In this document: piece by piece, positions 34,492-44,554 of the stretch | Position numbering within the stretch: the first letter of the stretch is position 1 | Layout of the letters: every line of letters starts with the position of its first letter | From: JAUVZF01 sp964539385 | GTDB taxonomy: Bacteria > Planctomycetota > Phycisphaerae > FEN-1346 | Reading direction: 5' to 3' | Length of the DNA: 64,000 nucleotides | Assembly: GCA_964539385.1 (NCBI GenBank) | Contig: CAZIJC010000004.1 | Location: 8,417-72,416, forward strand | Notes under the pieces: model-generated | Database searches by the model: none | Told to the model about the DNA's origin: nothing | Seen by the model: only the letters and a program-made list of their open reading frames with translations | Program-made: the position numbers and the translations under genes

Positions 34492-37400
34492 TCAGTTCCT
34501 CATCACCCACTTGGCCACCAGGTTCGACGACTTGGCATCACCCAGTTGCTTTAACGTGTCGATCAGACTCCTGAAATCACCCGGTTTCAGCAACCGCAAG
34601 GTCGCCGTATCCTCGGCGAAAGCCGCTCGAAGCCGGGAGACCCACAGGGCACGCGCCTCCGCCGAGAGGTCCTTGTTCAACTGCCCGGCAAAGCCCTGCC
34701 ACGTCGAGCACCCGACAGACCGGGTTACCACCCTGTCCGCGAGATAAGTGGTCGTCACGTACTCACCAAGTCGGCGGCGAGCCGGTTTGCCCGCCTTGCC
34801 GTACCGCGACAGCAGACCGGCAAGCGAGAGCGTAGCCTCAGGTTTCAGGGACCGGGCGGATGCGACCCGATCCGTTAAGATCGAGACCTCTCGCATCCCG
34901 CCCAGGGACCCCAGGGCCTCGGCCAGGGCCCTGATCTCTGTGGGCTTCAGAGACCGCACGGCCGCCTGACTGCCGGCGTAGGCCGGTAGGAGCTTGCCCG
35001 CCCACACGGCCCGCGTCTCGGCAGGGATGTCCCCGCTCAGGCCTGCCGCAAAACCCCTCCACTGGTCGCAGGACACAGAGGTCGTCGCGGCCTTGTCCTT
35101 GAAGAAAGTGTTCGTTATGTGCTCCGCCAGTCGCTTTCGCGCCGTCTTTCCGGCCTCACCTGACCTCGACAGGCTCCTCGCCAGGGCCACCAAGGCCGGT
35201 GGCTTGAACGCCTTCCAGTGGGCGGTCGTCTCCGTCNNNNNNNNNNNNNNNNNNNNNNNNNNNNNNNNNNNNNNNNNNNNNNNNNNNNNNNNNNNNNNNN
35301 NNNNNNNNNNNNNNNNNNNNNNNNNNNNNNNNNNNNTTTCGACACCCACGCGGCGCGGTCCTCAGCGTCCAGGTCCTTGGCCACCTGCGAGACCAACGCC
35401 CTCCAGTCCGCAAGCTTCAAGGAACGGGCCGTTGCCGCGTCCTTCAGGTACGTTGCCGAGACGTGTTCCACCACACGGGCTCGCGATGCCTTTCCGGCCT
35501 CTTCCAACTTCGACAGGCTCTTCATCAGGCCCACCAACTCCGGTGGTTTGAGCGTCCGCCACCGGGAGGTCCCCTCCGTCCACGTGCTCGTCAAACCGCG
35601 CGCCTGCTCATCGCCCAATGCGGTCAGAGCCGACGAGACGTCTTGAACCTCACCCAACCCTAAGCGGCCAAACACCTCGGCGTCGTCGACGTACGCTGAC
35701 CGGAGTCCTGCCACCCACCGGGCTCGGGTCTCCACCGGGAGATCCTTGCCCAGACACTCGGCCAGCCCTTTCCAGCCCCCCACGCCAGCCGACCGCGCCG
35801 CCTTCAGATCGGCGAGGTATTTCGTCGAGACGTGCTCGGCTAGACGTGTTCGCGCTGCCTTGCCTGCCTCGCCGGACCTCAAGAGGCTGCCCCCCAGCGA
35901 GGCGAGGTCCCTCGGCGCGAAGGACTGCCACGCCGTGGTCCGCTCAAACCACGTCAGCACCACCCCACGCGCGCGCTTGTCGCCCAACGAGTTCAGAGCC
36001 GACGACAGCCCCTTAACCTGTTTCAGACTCAAGCGGCCAAACACTCCGGCGTCCTCCACGAACGCCGATCGCAGCCCCGCTGCCCACCGGGTCCGGCCCT
36101 CCGGTGAAAGGTCCTTGCCCAGACGTGCGACCAAGGTGTTCCAGTCTCCAAGACCCGCCGACCGCACCGCCTTTGCATCGGACAGGCACGTCGCCGTGAT
36201 GTGCTGGCCTAGGGAGGCCCTCAGCGCCTTCGTCGCCTCGTCCGTCACCTGGAGGTTCCCCGCCAGCCACGTCAGACCGTCAGGCTTCAGCAACCTCCAT
36301 CCCGCGTTCTTCTGCATCCACGCCGACACGAGCGACGGAACCTGCTTGTCACCCAAGGAGGCCAGACTCTTCCCGAAATGCACCGCCTCTTCCGCCTTCA
36401 ACCTTGCCAGTACTTCGGAACCGTCCGCATACGCCGCCCGAAGATGCTCGGCCCACCTCGCCCGTTTCTCAGCAGAGAGGTCCTTTGCCAGTGCCCGTGC
36501 CAACCCCTCCCACTCTGCGCAGGAGACCTCCTTCGCCGAGACCGCATCTGTCAGGTACTTTCCAGTAATGTGTTCGGCCAGTCTCAGTCGGGCTGGCTTG
36601 CACGCCCGCCCTATTCGGCGCCCGCTCAGGCCCGCCGCGAGCAACACCAACTCTTCCGGCTTGATCTCAGGCGAATCCACCTTTCTCTGGACCCACGACA
36701 CCACCACGGTTCCGTGCGCCTCTTTGTCGCCCAGGCCGTTCAGCGCCGACGCCAATGCCAGGACCCCTCCGACCTTCAGCGGGTCCAACCCCTTCGGCCC
36801 CGCATAGGCCTTTCGCAGCCCCTTCAGCCACCTGCCACGGGCCTCGGCGCTCAGATCGCCGGTCAACGCACCCACGAGGTCCCGCCACTGACCGGGGTCC
36901 ACCGACCGCGTGGCTTCTTCGCCCGCCAAGCACGTTGCGCTCACGTGTTCGATCAGACGTGCCCTCGCCGCCTTCCCCGCACCGCCGGACCGCAAGAGGC
37001 CGCGAGCCAGAGGGACCAGATGTCTCGCCGTCACGGACTGCCAGGCCGTGCTCCGCTCGAACCACGCCAGCAGGACGCCCGGGGCCTCCTTGTCGCCAAG
37101 CGCCTTGAGCAGGTCGGCCAGGGTCAGGCACTCCCGTGTGTTCAACGCCCCAAAGACCTCGACGTCGTTGACATAGGCTGACCGCAATCCCGTGACCCAT
37201 CGGGCTTGGGCTTCTGCCGACAGATCCTCGCTCAGCGACGCCGCCAGCCCCTTCCAGCCCCCAGGAGCCGCCGACCGCACCGCCTCGGGATCGGACAGGC
37301 ACGTCTCCGTCACGTGCTGGGCCAGACGCGTTCGTGCCGCATTCCCGGCCTGGCCGGTCCGCCCTGTCAGGTCCACGAGCAGCTTCAGTGATGGCGCATC

Positions 37401-38252
37401 CTTCAACGGCCTCCAATTCTCAGGCTTCTCAAGCCATCTGGCTGCCAGCTCGACCGTCTTCTCATCGCCCAAATGACTCCACAGGGCGCGAGCCAGATGG
37501 ATGAAGCGGTCGCTGTCCAACTGAAGCAACTGGTCCGTGGTTCCGGCATAGGCCTGCCGGATCCTCTCCGCCCATCCACGACAGGCCTCCTCGCTCAGGT
37601 CCGGCCGCAGCACCCACGTGAACTCTCTCCACTGGGCGCAGGTCAATCGCCGTGTCTTCTCGCTGTCCGCCAGATACGTGTCCGTCAGGAAACGAATCAG
37701 CCGTAACCGAGCCTCTTTGCGTTCTTCGCCGGCTCCCCTGAACATGGCGGTCAGACGGGCCGTTTGGGCGTGGTCGAGGTCTCTGTGTTTCTCCGATCCG
37801 ATGATCCACGTGACATCAACGTCACAGGCCTTTGCCACCGCCCCCAGCCGAGCAAGGGCTGGTCCGAGTTTCAGCAGGGTCTCCCCAGGCAACGCAACGA
37901 CAGCAGCCTGGTCTGGCGCCAGCGCCGCCTGGAGGTCCCGACTCACTGTGTCCTTGGTGTCAGCCGGGAACTTGCGGCCCAGCACCCACACCAGGTCGAG
38001 CCACTCGTTCCAGTCAACCGATCCGCCAGCCTTGGCTGCGGCGTAACGCTCCGACACATACGCAGCGAGCCGTTCGCGGTCTTCATCCCCGGCGTTGCCT
38101 TTGTCTCTAAACTGCTCAGCCAAGTCGGTCAGCCCCTGGACGTCGAGCGACTTCCACTCCTTGGGCACCGACTGACTTTGAGCCACCACCGCAGCGGACA
38201 GCGTGGCCACGGCAGCCGCCAAGACGCATCCTCTCATCAACCAGGAGTTCAT
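34492..38252 (-). CDS. Large exported repeat protein with at least ten 123-residue units (interrupted by a scaffold gap)
   Basis: The start at ATG 38252 follows GGGGGAAGG. The signal peptide is GCVLAAAVATLSAAVVAQS. At least ten units of about 123 residues are seen, each opening with a W-containing phrase such as AWQSFAPRDL or RWRTLKPPEL, then LAEHVSTKYL, DLSxExRxRW, LRSAYVDDAE and LGDExA. One hundred Ns at 35237-35336 put the two halves in different frames, but the repeat pattern continues across, so this is treated as one gene. It ends with a repeat and has no extra C-terminal domain. Function is unknown; a surface scaffold is likely. Confidence 0.7.
35237..35336. other. 100-N assembly gap
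   Basis: Exactly 100 Ns inside the repeat protein. The unit phase on either side implies at least about 130 missing bases, or that plus whole repeat units, so the true repeat number is unknown. Confidence 0.95.
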
Positions 38253-38467
38253 CGTTACCTTCCCCCTGAACAGGCTTGGGCCAAGTATGCTGGACATCCC
38301 GTAGTGCCAGTCATGCAGCCGTAACGCTCTCGAAGCCTCTCGGAATGAGCCACAACACCCCACGCGTAACGACGGTCCGTTCGGGCGCGCCCTCTCGGCT
38401 CTGACTCCAGCCGCGCCGGCGCGCACACTCTCCTCACCTCAATAGCCTCTCTTGGCAAGACGAGAAT

Positions 38468-38505
38468 GGACAGGGGGCACCGTAGCGGTCCCGCCCCCCC
38501 TGTCC
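38468..38505. promoter_or_regulatory. Inverted repeat, possible operator or terminator
   Basis: Ten-base arms GGACAGGGGG and CCCCCTGTCC around an 18-base spacer, in the middle of the divergent region. The spacing suits a dimeric repressor site better than a terminator, but no regulator gene is adjacent. Confidence 0.35.
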
Positions 38506-38732
38506 CTATGCCGGACATGGCAAGCCTCGAAGAAGCTCACGCCTCAACAACAACACCATGAGGCCAGCTTCGACGTATCCTGTCAACTGAAAAATCCCCG
38601 CTTCCAGGTTTCCCCGCATCTGTGGACCAATGCGTCTAGGTCCTCGGCGCAGCAAACGTAAAACATGGGCCGGGATATCCACTGTGGTCGGCACTCCAGG
38701 CATCCTGACATCCCCGTGCCACCCTTTTGTGC

Positions 38733-38761
38733 TTGACACAGGGGAGAGGGTGTTTTATTCA
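38733..38761 (+). promoter_or_regulatory. Sigma70-type promoter for the type II secretion operon
   Basis: A perfect TTGACA -35 box is followed by a 17-base spacer and TATTCA as a -10 box (3 of 6). A start point near 38768 would give a 5' leader of about 75 bases to the TTG at 38844. Confidence 0.45.
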
Positions 38762-38843
38762 GGATGATTGCGCCGCCCGGGACGTGACCGGCTTGGCGTG
38801 GTCGGCGCTGGCAGTTCGCATGGCATAGAGAGGAGGGGTCGCC

Positions 38844-40481
38844 TTGACCCCCGGTACCCGTACCTCGGCCTGGACCGTCACCCGGATCATCCTGGGACTC
38901 CTGCTCCTTCTGGCGGCCGGCCTGAAGGCCCATCAACTGGCGACTGAGCCGGTACCGGAGACGAGCCTTCTGACCTCCCGGTGGTTCCTCATCCTTTGGA
39001 TGGAGACGGAGATCGTCCTCGGTCTGTGGTTCCTGAGCGGCCTGGCGCGCCGGGCGGCATGGATTGCGGCCCTGGCCTGCTTCACCGCCTTCTCCCTCGT
39101 GACGCTTTACAAGGCCTTAAGCGGCGACGTCTCCTGCGGCTGCTTCGGTCGCGTGGAGATCAACCCGTGGTACACGCTTGTCCTGGACGTGGCGGCCGTG
39201 GGGGCGCTCGCTCTATTTCGCCCCGACATCCGGGTCCCGACCATCGCGAGCAAGCCCCGTGCCAGGCTCGCCGTGACAGTTGCGGCTGGCTTCGTCATGG
39301 TGCTCGGTGTCGGCCTGGCGGCTGCCCTCTACACCCCCTCCACGCTGTCAGAGGACGGCCAGATCGTCGGCGAGAAACGCGTGGTCCTGCTCGAACCCCA
39401 GGAGTGGGTCGGCCGGGCGTGGCCCCTGCTAGGACACATCGACATCCGCAAGCAGTTGGCCAAGGGCAAGTGGACCGTTGTGCTCTACCACCACGACTGT
39501 CCTCACTGCGAGGAGCGTGTCCCCCAGTTCGAGCGTGAGGCCCGGAAGCGCGCCAGCCGCTTGGCAGATTCGAAGGTCGCCATGGTGGAACTCGCCCCGT
39601 ATGCCCCGAAAGGACGTTCGCTCCTGCCTCCCGACACGACGTGCACGACCGGCCGCGTGAGCGATGTCCGGGACTGGTTCGTGGGCACGCCGACGGTCCT
39701 GACGTTGGTCGAGGGATCGGTCGTGGACGCCCGGGAGGGTGACGATTCCGAGGCCGCCAAGCAGGTCCGGCTGACGGGTCTAACTCTCGCCCCGGGCGAG
39801 AGCCCCGTTCCGTTTGAGAAGGACGGCTACGACTTCGGGTTCGTCAGGCCCAAGACGTCCCACAAGGTGCTGCTGGAGGTCACGAATCCGTCCACCAAGC
39901 CCTTGGGCATCCTCAAGATTCGCTCCGAATGTGCCTGCATGTCCGCCGTGACCTCCGAGGAACCCGCGCCGCCCGGCGGCTCGGTCCCCGTGCGGGTGGT
40001 CCTGGTGGCCCCGAAGAAGAGCCAGCATTACAACAAGCGGATCCTCCTTCAGACGGACGACCCGAAACACCCCCTGATCCCGATCCGGATCAAGGCCGCC
40101 GTGGGCTTGCCGCTTCACACAGAGCCGACGGTGCTCGACCTTGGTGAGGTGGCGACAGGTCGGCAACACGAGAAACCCGTCACCATCGTCAACCGCTACT
40201 CGAAGCCCGTCCGCCTGATCTACAGCACGTCGAGCGGCTCCGGGTGCTTTGCCAGGGTCCCGCGCGAGCCGGTCCCTGCCCTGGGCAGCCTGACCGTCCC
40301 AATCGTCGTCACGGCCCGGGGCAAAGGCCAGGGACGTGTGACGGTTCGTATTCAAACGGATCTTGATTTCCAGCCTGCCGTGAGCGTGCCGGTGCGGTTC
40401 ACGGTCGGCAGCGCAGAGACGGCCGGCGGACCGCTTCGCGTAGGCCTCGGCCCGGAAACGCGGAAGGACAAGATGCGATGA
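38844..40481 (+). CDS. MauE-thioredoxin-DUF1573 fusion membrane protein
   Basis: About 545 residues from a TTG start with GAGGAGGGG upstream; no ATG fits. Residues 1-160 form a MauE/DoxX-like membrane domain with four or five helices and CGCFG at 98-102. Residues about 200-290 are a thioredoxin-like domain with a CPHC active site at 219-222. Residues about 325-420 form a DUF1573 domain (YDFGFVRPKTSHKVLLEV, SECACMSA), with a second DUF1573-like beta unit after it (LDLGEVATGRQHEKPVTIVN). MauE proteins support disulfide formation in exported enzymes. It overlaps gspD by ATGA and leads the secretion operon, so it may oxidise secretion components or the Cys-rich Rhs protein. Confidence 0.75.
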   Translation: MTPGTRTSAWTVTRIILGLLLLLAAGLKAHQLATEPVPETSLLTSRWFLILWMETEIVLGLWFLSGLARRAAWIAALACFTAFSLVTLYKALSGDVSCGCFGRVEINPWYTLVLDVAAVGALALFRPDIRVPTIASKPRARLAVTVAAGFVMVLGVGLAAALYTPSTLSEDGQIVGEKRVVLLEPQEWVGRAWPLLGHIDIRKQLAKGKWTVVLYHHDCPHCEERVPQFEREARKRASRLADSKVAMVELAPYAPKGRSLLPPDTTCTTGRVSDVRDWFVGTPTVLTLVEGSVVDAREGDDSEAAKQVRLTGLTLAPGESPVPFEKDGYDFGFVRPKTSHKVLLEVTNPSTKPLGILKIRSECACMSAVTSEEPAPPGGSVPVRVVLVAPKKSQHYNKRILLQTDDPKHPLIPIRIKAAVGLPLHTEPTVLDLGEVATGRQHEKPVTIVNRYSKPVRLIYSTSSGSGCFARVPREPVPALGSLTVPIVVTARGKGQGRVTVRIQTDLDFQPAVSVPVRFTVGSAETAGGPLRVGLGPETRKDKMR

Positions 40482-42760
40482 GACCCTCCACTCTCACATG
40501 GCCTGCGCTTCTGCTTCTGCTTACCTCGACCGCTATCGGTGAGGCCCCTGGCGGCCCTGCGCCGGCTGCTCCGGCCGCCCCTGAAGAGGGCCTCATCCAG
40601 CTCAACTTCCCGGAGAGCCTCGAGATCAAGCTCCTCGTCGACTACGTCGCCAAACGTCTGGGAATGAACATCCTCTACGACGAAGGGATCGTCAGGAAGC
40701 GGATCACGATCCTGGCCCCGGCCAAGGTACCGAAGGACTCGCTCCTGGGACTTCTTCAGAACATCCTGAAGGTGACGGGCCTGGCGCTGGTGGACGCCGA
40801 CCAGCCGGGGTGGAAACAGATCGTCGAGTCGAAGGACCTTGTCGCGGTGACCGGCCGCATTGAGGAGGACACGGCCCGGTTGACCACCGCTGAACCGACG
40901 ACCGCCATCATGCAGGTCTTTCCTCTCAAGCATGTCAGTACGCAGTTCATGACGCAGACGATCAAACCGTTCCTCTCGACGCCGGGGGGAGATTGTCTCA
41001 CCATCGAAGACCGGCGGCTCCTGATCGTGACCGACTACGCGGACAACCTGCGTCGGGTGGCCCAGGTGATCGGGATGTTCGACCAGCCCGGCCGGGTGGC
41101 GACGGTCCAGTTCGTCGACGTGAAGCATTGGCAGGCATCGGAACTCGCTCAGCGGGTCCAGACGCTGCTTGCCGACAAGCGCCGCGTGGCCGGCGAGAAG
41201 ACCCCGGCAGTGGGCCTGACGCTGACCCACGAGCCACGGACGAACCGGATCGTCGTCATCGCCACCGAGGGGTCCGACACCGAGGCGATGCAGTTGATCG
41301 AGACGCTCGATACGCCCATCGATACCCAGACCCGGACCTACCGGTTCCAGTTCGTCTCGCCCGGTCGAATCGACAAGCTCGCCCGAGACGTTGCCGGCGC
41401 CGATATCCAGGCCCGCTACAAGGCGACGGTGGACGAGGAGGCGGGGCTTCTGGTCGTCACGGCACCGGCCGAAATTCACGAACGGATCGAGACCCTGAAG
41501 CGTGACCTGGACACGGCGGTGGCCGAGGAACTCAGTCACGTCCGGTTCTACAAGCTGATGAACACCTCCGCCTCGGACGTCCTGGCGACGATCCGCGCCC
41601 TGGAAGGTCAGGAAGGCGGTCTGGCGGCGCTGGCGCTCGACGAACTGGGTCGGCCTGGGGCCCTGACGACCTGGGAGAAACTCGGTCCCGGTCCGAACCT
41701 GCCTCCGCCGCTGCCCGGTGCGGGCCGGGAACTTCCCAAACCGCCCGTCTACACGCCTCCCGAGAAGGAGAAGGAGGAGAAGAAGGAATCCGGTGCGGCT
41801 GGACCTGAACAGCCGCGCAACGTGGCACAGACCCGAAGCGCCGTCGTCACGGTGGACACGAACACGAACACGCTGATCGTGGTGGCCCCGCCGCCGGTGC
41901 AGCAGATCTACAAGCAGCTCATCGAGGTCCTCGACAAACGCCGCCCGCAGGTCATGATCGAGGTGACGATGGTGACCCTCGACACGACGGACAACTTCTC
42001 TTTGGGGATTGAGGTCTCGGGTTCGAATCAGCGCGACGCCCAGCGGTGGCTCTCGTTCAGTTCCTTCGGCCTATCGACCGTGGACCCGGCGACCGGGGCG
42101 CTGACGCTCATCCCCGGTCTGGGCTTTAACGGCACGCTCGTCGATCCGCAGACGGCCGACGTCGTCCTCAGGGCCCTGGCCACCGAGGCCCGGGCGAAGG
42201 TCCTCTCGGCCCCCCGGATCCTCGTCAACGACAACGCCACGGGAACGCTCTCGAGCGTCGCCGAGGCGCCCTTTACGAGCACGAACGCCATGGACACCAT
42301 CGCGACGACGAGCTTCGGGGGCTACGCCTCGGCCGGCACGACCGTGGCGGTCACGCCCCACATCAGCGAGGACGATTACCTGCGGCTCATCTACTCGCTG
42401 ACGCTGAACAGCTTCACCGGCCAGGCCGGCGCCGGGATCCCCCCGCCGCGGCAGACCAACTCCATCGACAGCGAGGTCGTCGTGCCCGACGGGTACATGG
42501 TCATCGTCGGGGGCCTCAAGCGCCACGACACCAGCGAGACGGTGACGAAGTTGCCGCTGTTGGGCGACATCCCGGTCCTGGGCCACCTGTTCCGCAACAC
42601 GGTCCTCACGGACATCGAGACGAGCCTGTTCGTCTTCATGCGGCCGGTGATCCTTCGGGACGATTCTTTTGGTGACCTGAAGTACCTGTCGGACTGGGAC
42701 CTGAAGAAGGCCGAGATGCCGGCCGAGATGCCGGGCAGCGACCCGATGCTGATGCGGTAG
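40478..42760 (+). CDS. gspD: Type II secretion secretin GspD
   Basis: Protein of 760 residues with a signal peptide. N-terminal N0 to N3 ring domains are visible, for example DYVAKRLGMNILYDEG, FPLKHVSTQFMTQ, RIVVIATEGSD and AGLLVVTAPAEIHERI, then a long Pro/Gly/Glu linker and a further N domain (DTNTNTLIVVAPP). The C-terminal secretin pore begins RPQVMIEVTMVTLDT and carries VLSAPRILVNDNATG and VPDGYMVIVGGLKRHD with PLLGDIPVLGHLFR. It forms the outer-membrane gate of the T2SS. ATGA overlap with the upstream fusion protein; no dedicated pilotin (GspS) gene is adjacent. Confidence 0.93.
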   Translation: MRPSTLTWPALLLLLTSTAIGEAPGGPAPAAPAAPEEGLIQLNFPESLEIKLLVDYVAKRLGMNILYDEGIVRKRITILAPAKVPKDSLLGLLQNILKVTGLALVDADQPGWKQIVESKDLVAVTGRIEEDTARLTTAEPTTAIMQVFPLKHVSTQFMTQTIKPFLSTPGGDCLTIEDRRLLIVTDYADNLRRVAQVIGMFDQPGRVATVQFVDVKHWQASELAQRVQTLLADKRRVAGEKTPAVGLTLTHEPRTNRIVVIATEGSDTEAMQLIETLDTPIDTQTRTYRFQFVSPGRIDKLARDVAGADIQARYKATVDEEAGLLVVTAPAEIHERIETLKRDLDTAVAEELSHVRFYKLMNTSASDVLATIRALEGQEGGLAALALDELGRPGALTTWEKLGPGPNLPPPLPGAGRELPKPPVYTPPEKEKEEKKESGAAGPEQPRNVAQTRSAVVTVDTNTNTLIVVAPPPVQQIYKQLIEVLDKRRPQVMIEVTMVTLDTTDNFSLGIEVSGSNQRDAQRWLSFSSFGLSTVDPATGALTLIPGLGFNGTLVDPQTADVVLRALATEARAKVLSAPRILVNDNATGTLSSVAEAPFTSTNAMDTIATTSFGGYASAGTTVAVTPHISEDDYLRLIYSLTLNSFTGQAGAGIPPPRQTNSIDSEVVVPDGYMVIVGGLKRHDTSETVTKLPLLGDIPVLGHLFRNTVLTDIETSLFVFMRPVILRDDSFGDLKYLSDWDLKKAEMPAEMPGSDPMLMR

Positions 42761-42786
42761 GGCCGGCCCGCGGGGTGTATTGGCCT

Positions 42787-44478
42787 ATGGCTGCCATCCA
42801 CGAGCAATTTGCCGAGGCCTTACGGAGCCGCCTGAACGGCGAGTTCGAGGCGCTGGTGTCGGCCTCGGAGACCTGTTGCCCGTCGCACGCGCGGCAGGCC
42901 GGCGTGGAGGCGGACGTGATTACGGCCGCCACGGCCGAGGCGCTCGGTCTCGAGTTCACCGAGAGCCTCGCGGACCGACCGGCCAGTCACGAGTTTCTGT
43001 CGAAGGTCCCGATCGGCTTTGCCCGGCGGCACGGTCTGCTTGGGCTGGCCGACGACGGGGGCACGATGCGCCTTGCGATGGCGGACCTCGGTCAGTGGCC
43101 GCAGGTCCAGGCGATCGCCAAGACGCTCGGCCGAGAGGTCATCCCCCTGTTCGCCCCGCGCGGCGAGATCCTTCGGGCCATCAACGCGGCCTACGAACTT
43201 CAGACCGGCCAGGCCGAACGGGTGATCGAGGAACTCGACGCCGACGACGTCCTGCGCCAAGTCGATGAAGTCAGCCGCAGCGAAGACCTTCTGGACGTCG
43301 CCAGCCGCGCGCCGGTCATCAAACTGGTGAACCTGATCCTCTTCGAGGCCGTCAAACGCCGGGCGTCGGACGTGCACATCCAGCCGTACGAGGACCGCCT
43401 GCTGGTCCGGTTCCGCCTGGACGGCGTCCTGCACGATTACATCGAGCCTCCCAAGGCCCTCCAGGCCGAGATCACCAGCCGCGTCAAGGTCATGGGCGGG
43501 ATGAACATCGCCGAGCGCCGTCTCGCCCAGGACGGCCGGGCCACGGTTGAGGTGGGCGACCGGGTGATCGACCTTCGGATCGCCACGCTCCCGACCGACG
43601 TGGGTGAGCGGGTGGTCATCCGCCTCTTGGACAAGAGCGCCCGTCTCTACACCCTCGATGAGCTGGGCATGCCGGAGGGCGTCCTCGCGGCGTTCCGGCA
43701 GCTCATCCACACCGACCACGGCATCCTCCTCGTGACCGGCCCGACGGGCAGCGGCAAGACGACGACCCTGTACGGCGCGCTTCAGGAAATCAACTCAACC
43801 GAGCAAAACATCCTGACGCTCGAAGACCCGATCGAGTATCGCCTGGATGGGATCAGCCAGACCCAGATCAACGAGAAGAAGGGCATGACCTTCGCCACGG
43901 GCCTCCGGCACGTCCTGCGCCAGGACCCCGACATCATCATGGTCGGTGAGATCCGCGACACGGAGACCTGTCGCATGGCCATCCAGTCGGCACTGACGGG
44001 ACACCTCGTCTTCAGCACGCTCCACACGAACGACGCCTCGGGCGCGATTGCGCGGCTCCTGGATCTCGGCGCGGAAGCGTACCTCCTGGCCAGCAGCCTC
44101 CTGGCCGTGCTCGCCCAGCGGCTCGTCCGCAGGGTCTGCCCCGAGTGCCGCACGGAGGTTCGGCCGAGCCGTGAGGACCTCGCCCGGTGGAACCTCTCGG
44201 AGTCAGGCGGCCCGCTGCCGCAGCCGATGTGGCGCGGCGTCGGGTGCGAGACGTGCCTGGACACCGGGTACCACGGCCGGATCGGCGTCTTTGAACTTCT
44301 GACGGTCACCGAACCGATCCGGGAACTGATCCTCGCGCAGTCGAAGGCCTCAACCGTCAAGGCCGAGGCCTTAAGGGGGGGCATGACGACGCTCCGTGCC
44401 GACGGGGTCGCCAAGGTTGCCGCCGGCATCACCACGATGGACGAGGTGGTCCGCGTCACCGGCAGGGACGAGTTCTAA
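42787..44478 (+). CDS. gspE: Type II secretion ATPase GspE
   Basis: About 563 residues. After an N-terminal MshEN-like domain (SKVPIGFARRHGLLGLADD) come ASDVHIQPYEDRLLVRFRLDG, the Walker A GPTGSGKTT near residues 318-326, the Asp box (LEDPIEYRLDGISQTQIN), Walker B (DPDIIMVGEIRD) and the His box (GHLVFSTLHTND). A tetracysteine zinc motif lies near 451-490 (CPEC and CETC). It powers pseudopilus assembly at the inner membrane. ATG 42787 was preferred; a GTG 12 bases upstream is possible. Confidence 0.93.
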   Translation: MAAIHEQFAEALRSRLNGEFEALVSASETCCPSHARQAGVEADVITAATAEALGLEFTESLADRPASHEFLSKVPIGFARRHGLLGLADDGGTMRLAMADLGQWPQVQAIAKTLGREVIPLFAPRGEILRAINAAYELQTGQAERVIEELDADDVLRQVDEVSRSEDLLDVASRAPVIKLVNLILFEAVKRRASDVHIQPYEDRLLVRFRLDGVLHDYIEPPKALQAEITSRVKVMGGMNIAERRLAQDGRATVEVGDRVIDLRIATLPTDVGERVVIRLLDKSARLYTLDELGMPEGVLAAFRQLIHTDHGILLVTGPTGSGKTTTLYGALQEINSTEQNILTLEDPIEYRLDGISQTQINEKKGMTFATGLRHVLRQDPDIIMVGEIRDTETCRMAIQSALTGHLVFSTLHTNDASGAIARLLDLGAEAYLLASSLLAVLAQRLVRRVCPECRTEVRPSREDLARWNLSESGGPLPQPMWRGVGCETCLDTGYHGRIGVFELLTVTEPIRELILAQSKASTVKAEALRGGMTTLRADGVAKVAAGITTMDEVVRVTGRDEF

Positions 44479-44554
44479 CCGCGGCCCGTCTGCCCGCCGA
44501 CGTCCCGGCGCACCGGGACGAAGGCGCGAAGGGGAGCGCGGCGAGAATCCAAAG

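Larger units (their letters stand above)
38253..38843. other. 591-bp divergent intergenic region between the Rhs and secretion operons
   Basis: It separates the leftward repeat-protein/Rhs operon from the rightward type II secretion operon. It contains a sigma70-like promoter (38733-38761) for the rightward operon and a GGACAGGGGG/CCCCCTGTCC inverted repeat at 38468-38505. No gene was seen. Confidence 0.6.

Noticed and set aside
34492..38252. Frameshifted pseudogene
   Set aside because: The frame change coincides with the 100-N gap of arbitrary length, and the repeat pattern continues on both sides.
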